Shown: piece after piece, positions 25,234 to 33,054 of the stretch
Numbering within the stretch: position 1 is the stretch's first letter
Layout: each line of letters begins with the position of its first letter
Origin: Parvibaculum sp046297875
Lineage (GTDB): Bacteria; Pseudomonadota; Alphaproteobacteria; Parvibaculales; Parvibaculaceae
Reading direction: 5' to 3'
NCBI RefSeq assembly: GCF_046297875.1
Contig: NZ_JBKBHD010000001.1
Coordinates: 2,356,001-2,420,000 of the forward strand
DNA length: 64,000 nt
Program-made: the position numbers and the translations under genes
Notes under the pieces: model-generated
What the model was told of the DNA's origin: nothing
Database searches by the model: none
The model's input: the letters and a program-made list of their open reading frames with translations, nothing else

Positions 25234-26508
25234 TTACCCCTTCAACGCCTGATCGAGGTCGGCGATGATGTCTTCGGCGTCCTCGATGCCAACGGAGAGG
25301 CGTACGACATCGGGGCCGGCGCCTGCGAGCTTCTGCTGTTCCTCCGTCAACTGACGATGTGTCGTCGAGGAGGGGTGGATGATGAGGCTCCGCGTGTCGC
25401 CGACATTGGCGAGGTGGCTCAGCAGCTCCACCTTGCCGACGAGCTTCACGCCCGCCTCATAGCCATCCTTCAACCCGAATGTGAAGACGGCGCCCGCGCC
25501 CTTCGGCGAGTATTTCTTCATCAGCGCGTTCGAGGCATCGCCCTCGAGCCCCGCATAGGACACCCAGGAGACCTTGGGGTGGCCTTTCAGGAACTTCGCC
25601 ACCTTCAGCGCATTGTCGCAATGGCGCTGCATGCGGAGCGGCAGCGTCTCGATGCCGGTCAGGATCATGAAGGCGTTGAAGGGCGCGATGGCGGGGCCGA
25701 GGTCGCGCAGGCCGAGCACCCGGCAGGCGATGGCGAAGGCGATGGGGCCGAAGGTCTCGGCGATCTTGAGGCCGTGATAGCTGTCGCAGGGTTCCGACAG
25801 CGTCGGAAACTTGCCGGACTTCGCCCAGTCGAACTTGCCGCCGTCGACGATGATGCCGCCCATCGAGTTGCCGTGGCCGCCGAGGAATTTCGTCGCCGAA
25901 TGAACGACGATGTCGGCGCCATGCTCGATCGGCCGGCAGAGATAGGGCGAGGCGAGGGTGTTGTCGACGATGAGCGGAATGCCGGCATCATGTGCGACCT
26001 TCGCAATCGCGGCGATGTCCATGACGAGGCCGCCTGGATTCGCGATGCTTTCGATGAAGACGGCCTTGGTCTTCGGGCCGATGGCCGCCTTGATCGATGC
26101 CGGGTCGCGCCCGTCCGCCCAGTCGACTTCCCAGCCGAATTTCTTGAACGAGTGGCCGAACTGGTTGATCGAGCCGCCATAAAGCTGGCGCACGGCGACG
26201 AAGCGGTCGCCCGGCGCGAGCAGCGTGTGGAAGGCGAGCATCTGCGCCGCATGGCCGGACGCGACGGCGAGCGCCGCCGTGCCGCCTTCAAGGGCTGCCA
26301 CGCGCTCTTCGAGCACGGCGGTCGTCGGGTTGGTGATGCGGGTATAGATATTGCCGAATGCCTGCAGGCCGAAAAGTGCTGCCGCGTGATCGACATCCTC
26401 GAAGACGAAGGAGGTCGTCTGATAGATCGGCGTCGCGCGCGCGCCGGTCATCGGGTCGGGCTGCGCGCCGGCATGGATAGCGAGAGTATCGAATTTGCGG
26501 TCGGTCAT
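25234..26508 (-). CDS. metY: O-acetylhomoserine sulfhydrylase (aminocarboxypropyltransferase)
   Basis: PLP enzyme forming homocysteine from O-acetylhomoserine and sulfide. The 424-residue protein begins KFDTLAIHAGAQPDPMTGA and has the Cys/Met metabolism family features NIYTRITNPTTAVLEER, VDNTLASPYLCRPIEHGAD and the PLP lysine in VHSATKFLGGHGNSMGG. Length and the insertion-rich C-terminus fit MetY rather than MetB or MetC. No regulatory RNA was recognised upstream; a palindromic element lies 39 bases before the start. Confidence 0.93.
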   Translation of the reverse strand: MTDRKFDTLAIHAGAQPDPMTGARATPIYQTTSFVFEDVDHAAALFGLQAFGNIYTRITNPTTAVLEERVAALEGGTAALAVASGHAAQMLAFHTLLAPGDRFVAVRQLYGGSINQFGHSFKKFGWEVDWADGRDPASIKAAIGPKTKAVFIESIANPGGLVMDIAAIAKVAHDAGIPLIVDNTLASPYLCRPIEHGADIVVHSATKFLGGHGNSMGGIIVDGGKFDWAKSGKFPTLSEPCDSYHGLKIAETFGPIAFAIACRVLGLRDLGPAIAPFNAFMILTGIETLPLRMQRHCDNALKVAKFLKGHPKVSWVSYAGLEGDASNALMKKYSPKGAGAVFTFGLKDGYEAGVKLVGKVELLSHLANVGDTRSLIIHPSSTTHRQLTEEQQKLAGAGPDVVRLSVGIEDAEDIIADLDQALKG

Positions 26509-26546
26509 TTTTGCCTCTTTGTTTCTTGTGCTTGCCTCTGCGTTCG

Positions 26547-26618
26547 GCCCCTCACCCGATCCTCGCTGACGCTCGGATCACCCTCTCCCCCGGAGGGGAG
26601 AGGGAAGGGTGAGGGGGC
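26547..26618. repeat. Three-way-junction palindromic element
   Basis: An outer stem (GCCCCTCACCC 26547-26557 with GGGTGAGGGGGC 26607-26618) encloses two hairpins: GATCC/GGATC (26558-26562, 26575-26579) and a perfect 10-bp stem CCCTCTCCCC/GGGGAGAGGG with a CGGA loop (26581-26604). It lies between two minus-strand genes and touches the stop codon of the CoA-binding gene. It may be a mobile palindromic repeat or terminator. Confidence 0.65.
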
Positions 26619-27019
26619 TACATCCCCAGTCTCGGCATCTCGATTTTCGGGCAGCGGTCCATCACGACTTTCAGGCCGGCGGCGCGGGCGCGCTCTGCGG
26701 CGGGTTCGTTGACGACGCCGAGCTGCATCCAGACATATTTAGCGCCGATCTCCATAGCCTCGTCGGCGACGGGGCCCGCTGCTTCCGAGTTGCGGAAAAC
26801 GTCGACCATGTCAACCTTCTCCGGAATGTCGCGAAGTGACGCATGGACTTTCTCGCCATTCAGTTCCTTGCCCGCAAGGCCCGGATTGACGGGAATGACG
26901 CGGTAGCCCTTCGATTGCAGAAAGCGCATGACGCCGTTCGAGTCGCGCGCGGGATTGTTGCTCGCGCCGACAAGGGCGATCACTTTCGTGTTGCGCAGGA
27001 TTTCCTCGATCTCGTTCAT
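26618..27019 (-). CDS. CoA-binding domain protein (YccU-like)
   Basis: A 133-residue single-domain Rossmann protein. Family marks are VIALVGASNNPARDSNGVM (nucleotide loop), GYRVIPVNPG and YVWMQLGVVNE, then VVMDRCPKIE with the conserved cysteine. Relatives bind CoA but their cellular role is unknown. It ends 4 bases before the start of no other gene on its strand but begins just downstream of the crotonase gene stop (27024), so the two are probably co-transcribed. Confidence 0.9.
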   Translation of the reverse strand: MNEIEEILRNTKVIALVGASNNPARDSNGVMRFLQSKGYRVIPVNPGLAGKELNGEKVHASLRDIPEKVDMVDVFRNSEAAGPVADEAMEIGAKYVWMQLGVVNEPAAERARAAGLKVVMDRCPKIEMPRLGM

Positions 27020-27023
27020 CGGC

Positions 27024-27845
27024 TCAGCGGTCCTCCCATTTCGGGTCGCGCTTTTCGATGAAGGCGCCGATACCCTCCTCAGCGTCGCGGGCGAGCATGT
27101 TCGTCACCATCACCTCGCTTGCATAGGCATAGGCGTCGGCGAGGGGCTTTTCGAGCTGCTCATAAAAGGCTTTCTTGCCGATGGAAACGGTGAGCGCGGA
27201 TTTGGACGCGATGAGATTTGCGAGTGCGTTCACTTCGGCATCGAGCGCCCCTGCCGTCACCACGCGGTTGACGAGGCCCATCTCATAAGCGCGCGCGGCG
27301 GAGACCATCTCGCCCGTCAGCAGCATTTCCATTGCGTGCTTGCGTGTGACGTTCCGCGACAGCGCGACCATCGGCGTCGAGCAGAAGAGACCGATATTGA
27401 CGCCGGGCGCCGCAAACTTCGCTTCGTCGGCGGCGATGGCAAGATCGCAGCTTGCGACAAGCTGGCAGCCTGCTGCCGTCGCGATGCCATGCACGCGGGC
27501 GATGACGGGCTTCGGGCAGTTCACGATTGCCTGCATCAGCGTGCTGCAAAGCTGCATCGTCTCCGCGAAGAAGGCGCGGCCGCGATCGGCGCTTGAGCGG
27601 GCGGCAGTCAGTTCCTTGAGGTCATGCCCGGCGCAGAAGGCAGGGCCCGCACCGGCCAGCACCACCGCGCGCACCGCGGCGTCCGCCGCAATCGCCTCGA
27701 ACTCGGCAGTCATCGCGCGCATCAATTCTTCCGAGAGGCTGTTGCGCTGTTTTGGCCGGTTCATGGTTAGGCGCGCAATGCCGCCTTCGTCTTCGCGGAT
27801 CAGGACGGATTCCGCCTCTGCCGCTTTCGCCGCTGCCTCGCTCAT
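27024..27845 (-). CDS. Crotonase-fold protein, ECHDC3-like, lacking both catalytic glutamates
   Basis: A 273-residue crotonase family member. The oxyanion-hole segment PAFCAGHDLKEL is conserved. In enoyl-CoA hydratases one catalytic Glu follows the glycine run and the second lies about 20 residues on; here the first is Gln (TAAGCQLVASCD) and the second segment reads AAPGVNIGLFCSTP without Glu. This pattern, including the GLFCSTP motif, is that of the ECHDC3 group. Hydratase activity is therefore doubtful; another acyl-CoA reaction or binding role is possible. It is followed by the CoA-binding protein gene. Confidence 0.85.
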   Translation of the reverse strand: MSEAAAKAAEAESVLIREDEGGIARLTMNRPKQRNSLSEELMRAMTAEFEAIAADAAVRAVVLAGAGPAFCAGHDLKELTAARSSADRGRAFFAETMQLCSTLMQAIVNCPKPVIARVHGIATAAGCQLVASCDLAIAADEAKFAAPGVNIGLFCSTPMVALSRNVTRKHAMEMLLTGEMVSAARAYEMGLVNRVVTAGALDAEVNALANLIASKSALTVSIGKKAFYEQLEKPLADAYAYASEVMVTNMLARDAEEGIGAFIEKRDPKWEDR

Positions 27846-27926
27846 GGCGCACTCCCTTGTTTCTTTTGAGGCAGCATAGCGGGAGGCGGGGGCGGAGTCA
27901 GGCGGTGAACTCTAGCTACCGAAAAT

Positions 27927-28020
27927 CGTCACCCCCGGGCTTGACCCGGGGGGCCAGGAGCTGCGCACTCCGTGGTTGCTGCTCTGGATTGGGATTGCCG
28001 GGGCAAGCCCGGCAATGACG
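27927..28020. repeat. GC-rich palindromic repeat pair
   Basis: Two inverted units: CGTCACCCCCGGGCTTGACC (from 27927, continuing as a palindrome) and a CCGGGGCAAGCCCGG palindrome ending GGCAATGACG at 28020. Their GTCA/TGAC flanks face outward. It belongs to the family seen at 25015, 30291 and 33055. Confidence 0.75.
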
Positions 28021-28028
28021 CTACTATT

Positions 28029-28577
28029 TTATTCTTTCCAATCCTCCGCCCGCAGCCGGTAGAGCACGTGACGGCTCATGGGGTGTCCGGCGGGGACACG
28101 GGGATGGGCGAAGTCGTCCGCCTCGTTCCGCGTCATGCCGAGGCGCTGCATCACGGCCTGCGAGGGCAAATTGGCGGGGATGGTGAAGGAGACGATTTCG
28201 GCAAGACCGAGCGCGCCGAAGCCATGCGCGAGCGCCGCGCGGGCGGCCTCCGTCGCATAGCCCTGGCGCCAATGCGCGGGGGCGAGGCGCCAGCCGATTT
28301 CGACAGCAGGCGTGAAATGCGCCTCGAAGCTCACATGGAGGAGCCCGGCAAAGCCGATGAAGGGCGCGATGCCCGGCAGTTCGAGCGCCCAGAAGCCGAA
28401 GCCTTGATGCTCTATACGCGCCTTGAGCCGCCCGGCGACCGCATCGCTCTCCGCGCGGGTGAGCGTCGAGGGGAAATGCTCCATCACCTTCGGGTCCGCC
28501 GACATGGCGGCGAAAGGCTCGAAATCGTCCTCCCGCCAGGGGCGGAGGATGAGGCGTTCGGTGCGCAGCGTGGTCAT
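28029..28577 (-). CDS. GNAT-family N-acetyltransferase (RimJ/RimL type)
   Basis: A 182-residue acetyltransferase from the ATG at 28577, giving the typical opening TTLRTERLILRPWREDDFEP. The acetyl-CoA-binding stretch is EIGWRLAPAHWRQGYATEAA, followed by the late-strand NLPSQAVMQRLGM motif. RimJ/RimL-like enzymes acetylate N-termini or small molecules; the substrate here cannot be told. The frame stays open to 28847 but the extension is opposite the thioesterase gene and lacks the family N-terminus. Confidence 0.88.
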   Translation of the reverse strand: MTTLRTERLILRPWREDDFEPFAAMSADPKVMEHFPSTLTRAESDAVAGRLKARIEHQGFGFWALELPGIAPFIGFAGLLHVSFEAHFTPAVEIGWRLAPAHWRQGYATEAARAALAHGFGALGLAEIVSFTIPANLPSQAVMQRLGMTRNEADDFAHPRVPAGHPMSRHVLYRLRAEDWKE

Positions 28578-28659
28578 GTTTGCTCTTCTGTTGCGGGCGC
28601 ACGTTTTACTGCCCGCCCGCATGCGGTAAAAGCAGCAAAAGACAATAAGGGAGGGGCAG

Positions 28660-29094
28660 GTGGGCGATCTGAAGCCGGTGATGAGTGTCGCGGAACTCGA
28701 TGCCTTCATGGACCGGGAATTCCCGGAAATGCGGATGGGCGCTTCTACGACGCGAATCGAGGCCATCGGCCCCGGATTTGCGCGGCTCCGGCTCGGCTTT
28801 TCCGAGAAGAACCTCAGGCCCGGCGGTACGATTTCGGGCCCGGCCATGATGGCACTCGCCGATTACGCCATGTATGCCGCCGTCCTCGCCCATATCGGGC
28901 CGGTGGCGCTTGCCGTCACCACGAGCCTCCATATCGACTTCATGCGGCGGCCGGAGCCCGCCGATATCCTCGCCGAAGCTCGGCTCCTCAAACTTGGCCG
29001 GGTGCTGGCGGTCGGCGCCATCGAGATGACGCAGGCCGGGCTTTCCGGCCCCGTCGCCAATGCAAGCTCGACCTATTCGATCCCGCCACGCTGA
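28660..29094 (+). CDS. PaaI-family hotdog thioesterase
   Basis: A 144-residue hotdog-fold protein likely to hydrolyse acyl- or aryl-CoA. Visible are RPGGTISGPAMMALADYAMY, carrying the active-site helix, and LHIDFMRRPEPADILAEARLL. GTG 28660 is supported by GGGAGGGG just upstream. It is divergent from the GNAT gene. The substrate is unknown; the family covers phenylacetyl-CoA and 4-hydroxybenzoyl-CoA thioesterases. Confidence 0.85.
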   Translation: MGDLKPVMSVAELDAFMDREFPEMRMGASTTRIEAIGPGFARLRLGFSEKNLRPGGTISGPAMMALADYAMYAAVLAHIGPVALAVTTSLHIDFMRRPEPADILAEARLLKLGRVLAVGAIEMTQAGLSGPVANASSTYSIPPR

Positions 29095-29172
29095 ATTTGA
29101 GGTATTCAGTTACCTCATATATAAAACCCCGCCAATAAAGCACTTTTCGGGGCATCCTCCGGTTCAAAGCCG

Positions 29173-29201
29173 TTGACAGCGTGCCGGAGAGGCCCTAGAA
29201 G
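29173..29201 (+). promoter_or_regulatory. Promoter of rplM-rpsI
   Basis: TTGACA (29173-29178), a 17-base spacer and TAGAAG (29196-29201) lie 62 bases before the rplM start. The perfect -35 suits a strong ribosomal protein promoter. Confidence 0.7.
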
Positions 29202-29263
29202 CAGCGCCGAACCGGGGCCGCGCGTGCGGCCCTCAGCCTTTTAACGATGCCCGGATTTCGCCC

Positions 29264-29728
29264 ATGAAGACCTACTCCGCGAAAGCCTCCGAAATCGAGA
29301 AGAAGTGGATCGTGATCGACGCCGAAGGCGTCGTCGTCGGCCGTCTCGCGTCTTTCGTCGCGAACCGCCTGCGCGGCAAGCACAAGCCGAGCTACACGCC
29401 CCACATGGATTGCGGAGATCACGTCATTATCGTCAATGCCGGCAAGGTGCAGTTCACCGGCAAGAAGTATGACGACAAGCGTTACTACCGCCACACGGGT
29501 CATCCCGGCGGCATCAAGGAAACGAGCCCGAAGCGCATCCTCGAAGGCCGCTTCCCGGAGCGCGTTGTCGAACTCGCGGTGAAGCGCATGATCCCGCGCG
29601 GTCCGCTCGGCCGCCAGCAGCTGACCCACCTCCACATCTATGGTGGTGCGGAGCATCCGCATGAGGCGCAGCAGCCCGTGAAGGTCGATTTCGCGGCCCA
29701 GAACCGCAAGAACGTCAGGAGCGCGTGA
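29264..29728 (+). CDS. rplM: 50S ribosomal protein L13
   Basis: Large-subunit ribosomal protein of 154 residues. Conserved segments include KWIVIDAEGVVVGRLAS, CGDHVIIVNAGKVQFTGKK, YRHTGHPGG and MIPRGPLGRQQLTHLHIYGG. It starts at ATG 29264 and ends overlapping a GTG of rpsI. The rplM-rpsI pair is universal in bacteria, and a terminator closes it at 30235. Confidence 0.98.
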   Translation: MKTYSAKASEIEKKWIVIDAEGVVVGRLASFVANRLRGKHKPSYTPHMDCGDHVIIVNAGKVQFTGKKYDDKRYYRHTGHPGGIKETSPKRILEGRFPERVVELAVKRMIPRGPLGRQQLTHLHIYGGAEHPHEAQQPVKVDFAAQNRKNVRSA

Positions 29729-29730
29729 GC

Positions 29731-30213
29731 ATGTCCGAAACAACCACTCTCGAAGGCCTGAAGGGCGCGATGGACGGCACGAGCGCGGCACCAGCCGCTG
29801 CCCCTGCCGAGCCGAAGCTCGACAAGTTCGGCCGCGCCTACGCGACCGGCAAGCGCAAGAACGCGGTCGCCCGCGTCTGGATCAAGCCGGGCTCCGGCCG
29901 CATCAAGATCAATGGACGCGAACTCGAAGTCTATTTCGCGCGTCCCGTTCTGCGCATGATCCTCAACCAGCCGCTCGTCATCACGGCGCGCGAGAAGCAG
30001 TACGACATCACCGCGACGGTGGTGGGCGGCGGCCTCTCCGGTCAGGCTGGTGCGATCCGTCACGGTCTGTCCAAGGCGCTGACCTATTTCGAGCCGGCGC
30101 TGCGCGCTGCGCTCAAGAAGGAAGGCTTCCTCACGCGCGACAGCCGTGTGGTCGAGCGCAAGAAGTACGGCAAGGCGAAGGCCCGCCGCAGCTTCCAGTT
30201 CTCGAAGCGCTGA
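29731..30213 (+). CDS. rpsI: 30S ribosomal protein S9
   Basis: Small-subunit protein; its C-terminal tail reaches the P-site tRNA. ATG 29731 gives 160 residues and has AGGAG nine bases upstream; GTG 29725, overlapping the rplM stop, is too close to that site. The core FGRAYATGKRKNAVARVWIK and the end KKYGKAKARRSFQFSKR are canonical. The N-terminal extension rich in Ala and Pro (about residues 1-30) is common in alphaproteobacteria. Confidence 0.98.
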   Translation: MSETTTLEGLKGAMDGTSAAPAAAPAEPKLDKFGRAYATGKRKNAVARVWIKPGSGRIKINGRELEVYFARPVLRMILNQPLVITAREKQYDITATVVGGGLSGQAGAIRHGLSKALTYFEPALRAALKKEGFLTRDSRVVERKKYGKAKARRSFQFSKR

Positions 30214-30234
30214 TCCCTCTTACGGGGTTCACGG

Positions 30235-30267
30235 AAAGGCGCTTCGTTCCCACGAAGCGCCTTTTTT
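30235..30267 (+). terminator. Rho-independent terminator after rpsI
   Basis: The stem GGCGCTTCGT/ACGAAGCGCC (30238-30247 with 30252-30261), extended by A-T pairs, has a TCCC loop and is followed by six T residues. It starts 22 bases after the rpsI stop. Confidence 0.92.
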
Positions 30268-30290
30268 GTTTTTGGGGTCAAGCCCAATGT

Positions 30291-30380
30291 CGTCATTGCC
30301 GGGCTTGACCCGGCAATCCAGAGCAGCGGGCACCGAGCGAGCGGCCCCTGGATGCCCGGGTCAAGCCCGGGCATGACGGG
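30291..30380. repeat. GC-rich palindromic repeat pair
   Basis: CGTCATTGCCGGGCTTGACC with its completing half (30291-30320) and a GCCCGGGTCAAGCCCGGGC palindrome ending ATGACGGG (30352-30380) face each other between the rpsI terminator and argC. Sequence and orientation match the copy at 27927. Confidence 0.78.
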
Positions 30381-30399
30381 TAAAAATGGAACTGAGAAA

Positions 30400-31356
30400 A
30401 TGACCACAAAGGTTTTCATCGACGGCGAAGTTGGCACGACGGGGCTGCAGATCCGGGCGCGGCTCGACGGGCGCGCCGATCTCGATTTCATTTCGCTGGG
30501 CGAGGACAAGCGCAAGGACGCGGCCGCCCGGAAGGACGCGCTCAACAGCGCCGACATCGTCATTCTCTGCCTGCCGGACGATGCGGCGAAGGAAGCCGTG
30601 TCCCTGATCGAAAATGCGGCCACCCGCGTCATCGACGCCTCGACGGCGCATCGCGTCGCCGATGGCTGGACTTATGGTTTCCCGGAAATGTCGTCCGAAC
30701 AGCGGCAGGAAATCTCCGGCGCCACCCGCGTCACCAATCCCGGCTGCTATCCGACCGGCGCGATCGCGCTGGTGCGGCCGCTCGTCATGGCGGGCCTCAT
30801 GCCGGAAGGCTGGCCGCTCACCGTCAATGCGGTGTCGGGCTATTCGGGCGGCGGCAAGCAGATGATCGCCGAGTTTGAGGACGAGGCATCGCCCGGCTAT
30901 ACGCTGGAAGCCTACCGCGCCTATGCGCTCTCGCTCGCGCACAAGCATGTCCCCGAAATGCAGAAGAATATGGGCCTCGCCCATCCGCCGCTTTTCGCGC
31001 CCAATGTCGGGCGCTATGCGCAGGGCATGATCGTCGAGGTGCCGCTGCAGCTCTGGGCGCTGCCTTCGGCGCCTTCGGTCGCAAAAGTGCATGAGGTCTT
31101 GAGCGCGGCATATGAGGGCCAGCGATTCGTTTCCGTCGCGCCGCTTGAAGAGAGCGCCGCCATGACGAAACTCGATCCCGAGCAGCTCAACGGCACGAAC
31201 AATCTACGGCTTTTCGTCTTCGGCAACGAGAAGACGAAACAGGTCCGCCTCGCGGCGCTGCTCGACAATCTCGGCAAGGGCGCATCCGGCCAGGCCGTCC
31301 AGTGCCTCAACATCATGATGGGCGCGGATGAGGGGCTGTCGGTGAACCTGATCTGA
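30400..31356 (+). CDS. argC: N-acetyl-gamma-glutamyl-phosphate reductase (type 2)
   Basis: NADPH-dependent reduction of N-acetylglutamyl phosphate in arginine synthesis. From ATG 30400 the protein has 318 residues, the length of the shorter type 2 group. It opens KVFIDGEVGTTGLQI, has the active-site cysteine in TNPGCYPTGAI (about Cys116) and the HKHVPEM segment with the base histidine. The open frame continues upstream into the palindromic repeat, so the internal ATG is preferred. It commonly lies near rpsI in alphaproteobacteria. Confidence 0.94.
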   Translation: MTTKVFIDGEVGTTGLQIRARLDGRADLDFISLGEDKRKDAAARKDALNSADIVILCLPDDAAKEAVSLIENAATRVIDASTAHRVADGWTYGFPEMSSEQRQEISGATRVTNPGCYPTGAIALVRPLVMAGLMPEGWPLTVNAVSGYSGGGKQMIAEFEDEASPGYTLEAYRAYALSLAHKHVPEMQKNMGLAHPPLFAPNVGRYAQGMIVEVPLQLWALPSAPSVAKVHEVLSAAYEGQRFVSVAPLEESAAMTKLDPEQLNGTNNLRLFVFGNEKTKQVRLAALLDNLGKGASGQAVQCLNIMMGADEGLSVNLI

Positions 31357-31363
31357 CAAAACC

Positions 31364-31439
31364 GGGGATGAGTTTTTCGTATGTTTCCGCATGCGGAATA
31401 ACTTTGCGTGACCCCTTGAACAGCGTCACGCTCATCCCC
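31364..31439. other. Structured intergenic element with three-way-junction potential
   Basis: Between convergent genes: an outer stem GGGGATGA (31364-31371) with TCATCCCC (31432-31439) encloses TTCCG-CATG-CGGAA (31385-31398) and GCGTGAC/GTCACGC (31406-31412, 31425-31431). All stems are perfect. Position at the shared 3' end suggests a bidirectional terminator or structured RNA, though no long T tract adjoins it. Confidence 0.5.
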
Positions 31440-31467
31440 ACCTGTTCCGTTATCTCCAGAGCTTTGT

Positions 31468-32310
31468 CTAGACCTTGAGCAGCACCACGCCCGCGGCGAC
31501 GACGCAGGCGGCGGCGATGGCGCGCCAGCCGAGGCCTTCCTTCATCAGGAAGCCGGAAATGAGCGCGGCGAAGACGACGCTTGTCTCGCGCAGCGCCGCG
31601 ACGGGCCCCAAGGGTGCCAGTGTCATCGCCCAGATCACGAGCCAATAGGCAATGACCGACATGACACCGCCCGCAAGGCCGAGCGCCATCGCCTTTTGCG
31701 GCACAAGGAATTTGCGGCCCCGCCGCGCCAGCACGATGAAGAAGAAGATGAGCCCGTCGAAGAAAAAGAGCCAGATCACATAGACATGGGGGCTTTCCGC
31801 CACGCGGCCGCCGACGCCGTCGTTCAGCGTATAGGCGGCGATGAAAAGCGATGTCACGAGCGCGTAGCCAAGCGCGCGCGGGTCGTTCGGCAGGCCCGCG
31901 CCATTGGTGCGGCGGAAGGCGAGGCTCACGATGCCGAGCGCGATCAGCCCGACGCCCACGAAAGCCGGCGTCGGCAGGATTTCCTTGAGCCAGAAGACGC
32001 CGACCACCGTCACGATGGCGGGCGCGAGCCCGCGCGACAGCGGATAGACCTGGCCGAAGTCGCCGTGCTCGTAGCATTTGACGAGGAAGAGCTTGTACCC
32101 GGCATGAAGCACGAAGGAGAGCGCGAGTATTTTCCAGACATCGGCGCCGGGCACCGGCACGAAAAAGAGCAGCGGCAGTGCCACCAGCCCGGTCGAGGCC
32201 GCGATCCAGCCCATTGTCATCAGCCGGTCGGCGCCCGTCTTCACCAGCGCATTCCAGCTCGCATGGAGCAGCGCGGAGGCGAGAACGGCAAGGGTGACGG
32301 CGAGGGTCAA
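31468..32310 (-). CDS. EamA/DMT-family transporter
   Basis: A 280-residue inner-membrane protein with about ten helices in two EamA repeats, characteristic of drug/metabolite transporters. The N-terminus LAVTLAVLASALLHASWNAL and the second-repeat segment LRETSVVFAALISGFLMKEG (typical conserved glutamate after the helix) are family hallmarks. A charged frame overlapping on the same strand is a shadow. Substrate unknown; related proteins export amino acids or other metabolites. Confidence 0.85.
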   Translation of the reverse strand: MTLAVTLAVLASALLHASWNALVKTGADRLMTMGWIAASTGLVALPLLFFVPVPGADVWKILALSFVLHAGYKLFLVKCYEHGDFGQVYPLSRGLAPAIVTVVGVFWLKEILPTPAFVGVGLIALGIVSLAFRRTNGAGLPNDPRALGYALVTSLFIAAYTLNDGVGGRVAESPHVYVIWLFFFDGLIFFFIVLARRGRKFLVPQKAMALGLAGGVMSVIAYWLVIWAMTLAPLGPVAALRETSVVFAALISGFLMKEGLGWRAIAAACVVAAGVVLLKV

Positions 32311-32423
32311 GATGAGGCTTCCGGCAGGGACCGCAGGATGGCGGCACCGGGCAAGCTAGCCTGTGCGCCTGAGTCTGCCGAGAGGCTATTTCGGCGAAGG
32401 GCTTTGCGCGGGGCGTGATTTTG

Positions 32424-32455
32424 TAACGTATTGCGTTATATAACGTTATACGTTA
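32424..32455. promoter_or_regulatory. Operator repeats before higBA
   Basis: TAACG/CGTTA half sites recur: TAACG 32424-32428, CGTTA 32434-32438, a perfect 12-base palindrome TATAACGTTATA (32439-32450) and CGTTA 32451-32455, ending 10 bases before the toxin ATG. Position and symmetry suit autorepression by the HigA antitoxin. The AT-rich tract probably also contains the promoter. Confidence 0.65.
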
Positions 32456-32464
32456 TGACTACGC

Positions 32465-32749
32465 ATGATCCAGAGCTTTGCCGACCCAGAAACAGAACTG
32501 ATCTGGAATGGCCGGCAAAGCCGGAAGCTGCCGTCCGATATTCAGGCGGTGGCTCTGCGCAAGCTGCGTCTCGTCAATCAGGCGCGCGTATTGCAGGACT
32601 TGCGTGTTCCGCCCGGCAACCGGCTTGAGGCGTTGAAAGACGGACGCGCCGGGCAATACAGCATATGGATCAACGATCAGTGGCGTATCTGCTTTCAATG
32701 GCAGGAAGGAGGACCGAGCGATGTCGAAATCGTCGACTACCACAAATAG
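32465..32749 (+). CDS. higB: HigB-family toxin (RelE superfamily mRNA interferase)
   Basis: A 94-residue protein of the RelE/HigB family that would cleave mRNA at the ribosome. Conserved features are KLPSDIQAVALRKLRLVNQA, the LRVPPGNRLEALKDGRAGQY segment and YSIWINDQWRICFQW leading to VEIVDYHK, the usual family end. Length equals the typical 92-95. Toxin precedes antitoxin, the HigBA order, and the two genes overlap by 29 bases. Confidence 0.92.
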   Translation: MIQSFADPETELIWNGRQSRKLPSDIQAVALRKLRLVNQARVLQDLRVPPGNRLEALKDGRAGQYSIWINDQWRICFQWQEGGPSDVEIVDYHK

Positions 32750-33035
32750 GCTTCTGCCCAACCCGCATCCGGGTGAAATCCTGCTTGAGGAATTCCTGAA
32801 GCCGATGGGGCTCAGCCAGAATGCGCTTGCGCGGGCGGTGCATGTGCCGCCGCGGCGGATCAACGAGATCGTGCTCGGCAAGCGGGCGCTGACGGCGGAT
32901 ACGGACCTTCGCCTGGCGCGCTATTTCGGCATGTCGGAAGGCTTCTTCCTCGGATTGCAGTCCGACTACGATCTGATGGAGCGGCGGCGGGAAATCGAGC
33001 GGGAGTTGAAAAGCATCGAGCCGAGGGCGGCTTGA
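32721..33035 (+). CDS. higA: HigA-family antitoxin with XRE helix-turn-helix
   Basis: A 104-residue antitoxin with one helix-turn-helix: NPHPGEILLEEFLKPMGLSQ, then NALARAVHVPPRRINEIVLG and ALTADTDLRLARYFGMSEGF. The acidic LEEF segment and FFLGLQSDYDL tail are typical of HigA. It should neutralise HigB and bind the repeats at 32424-32455 to repress the operon. ATG 32721 overlaps the toxin gene, giving coupled synthesis. Confidence 0.92.
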   Translation: MSKSSTTTNRLLPNPHPGEILLEEFLKPMGLSQNALARAVHVPPRRINEIVLGKRALTADTDLRLARYFGMSEGFFLGLQSDYDLMERRREIERELKSIEPRAA

Positions 33036-33054
33036 GACGAAGCCAGGAAAGACG

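Noticed and set aside
31313..32347. Second long minus-strand frame over the EamA transporter
   Set aside because: Its translation is an Arg/Ala-rich frame-shifted shadow, whereas the 280-residue frame shows ten hydrophobic helices.
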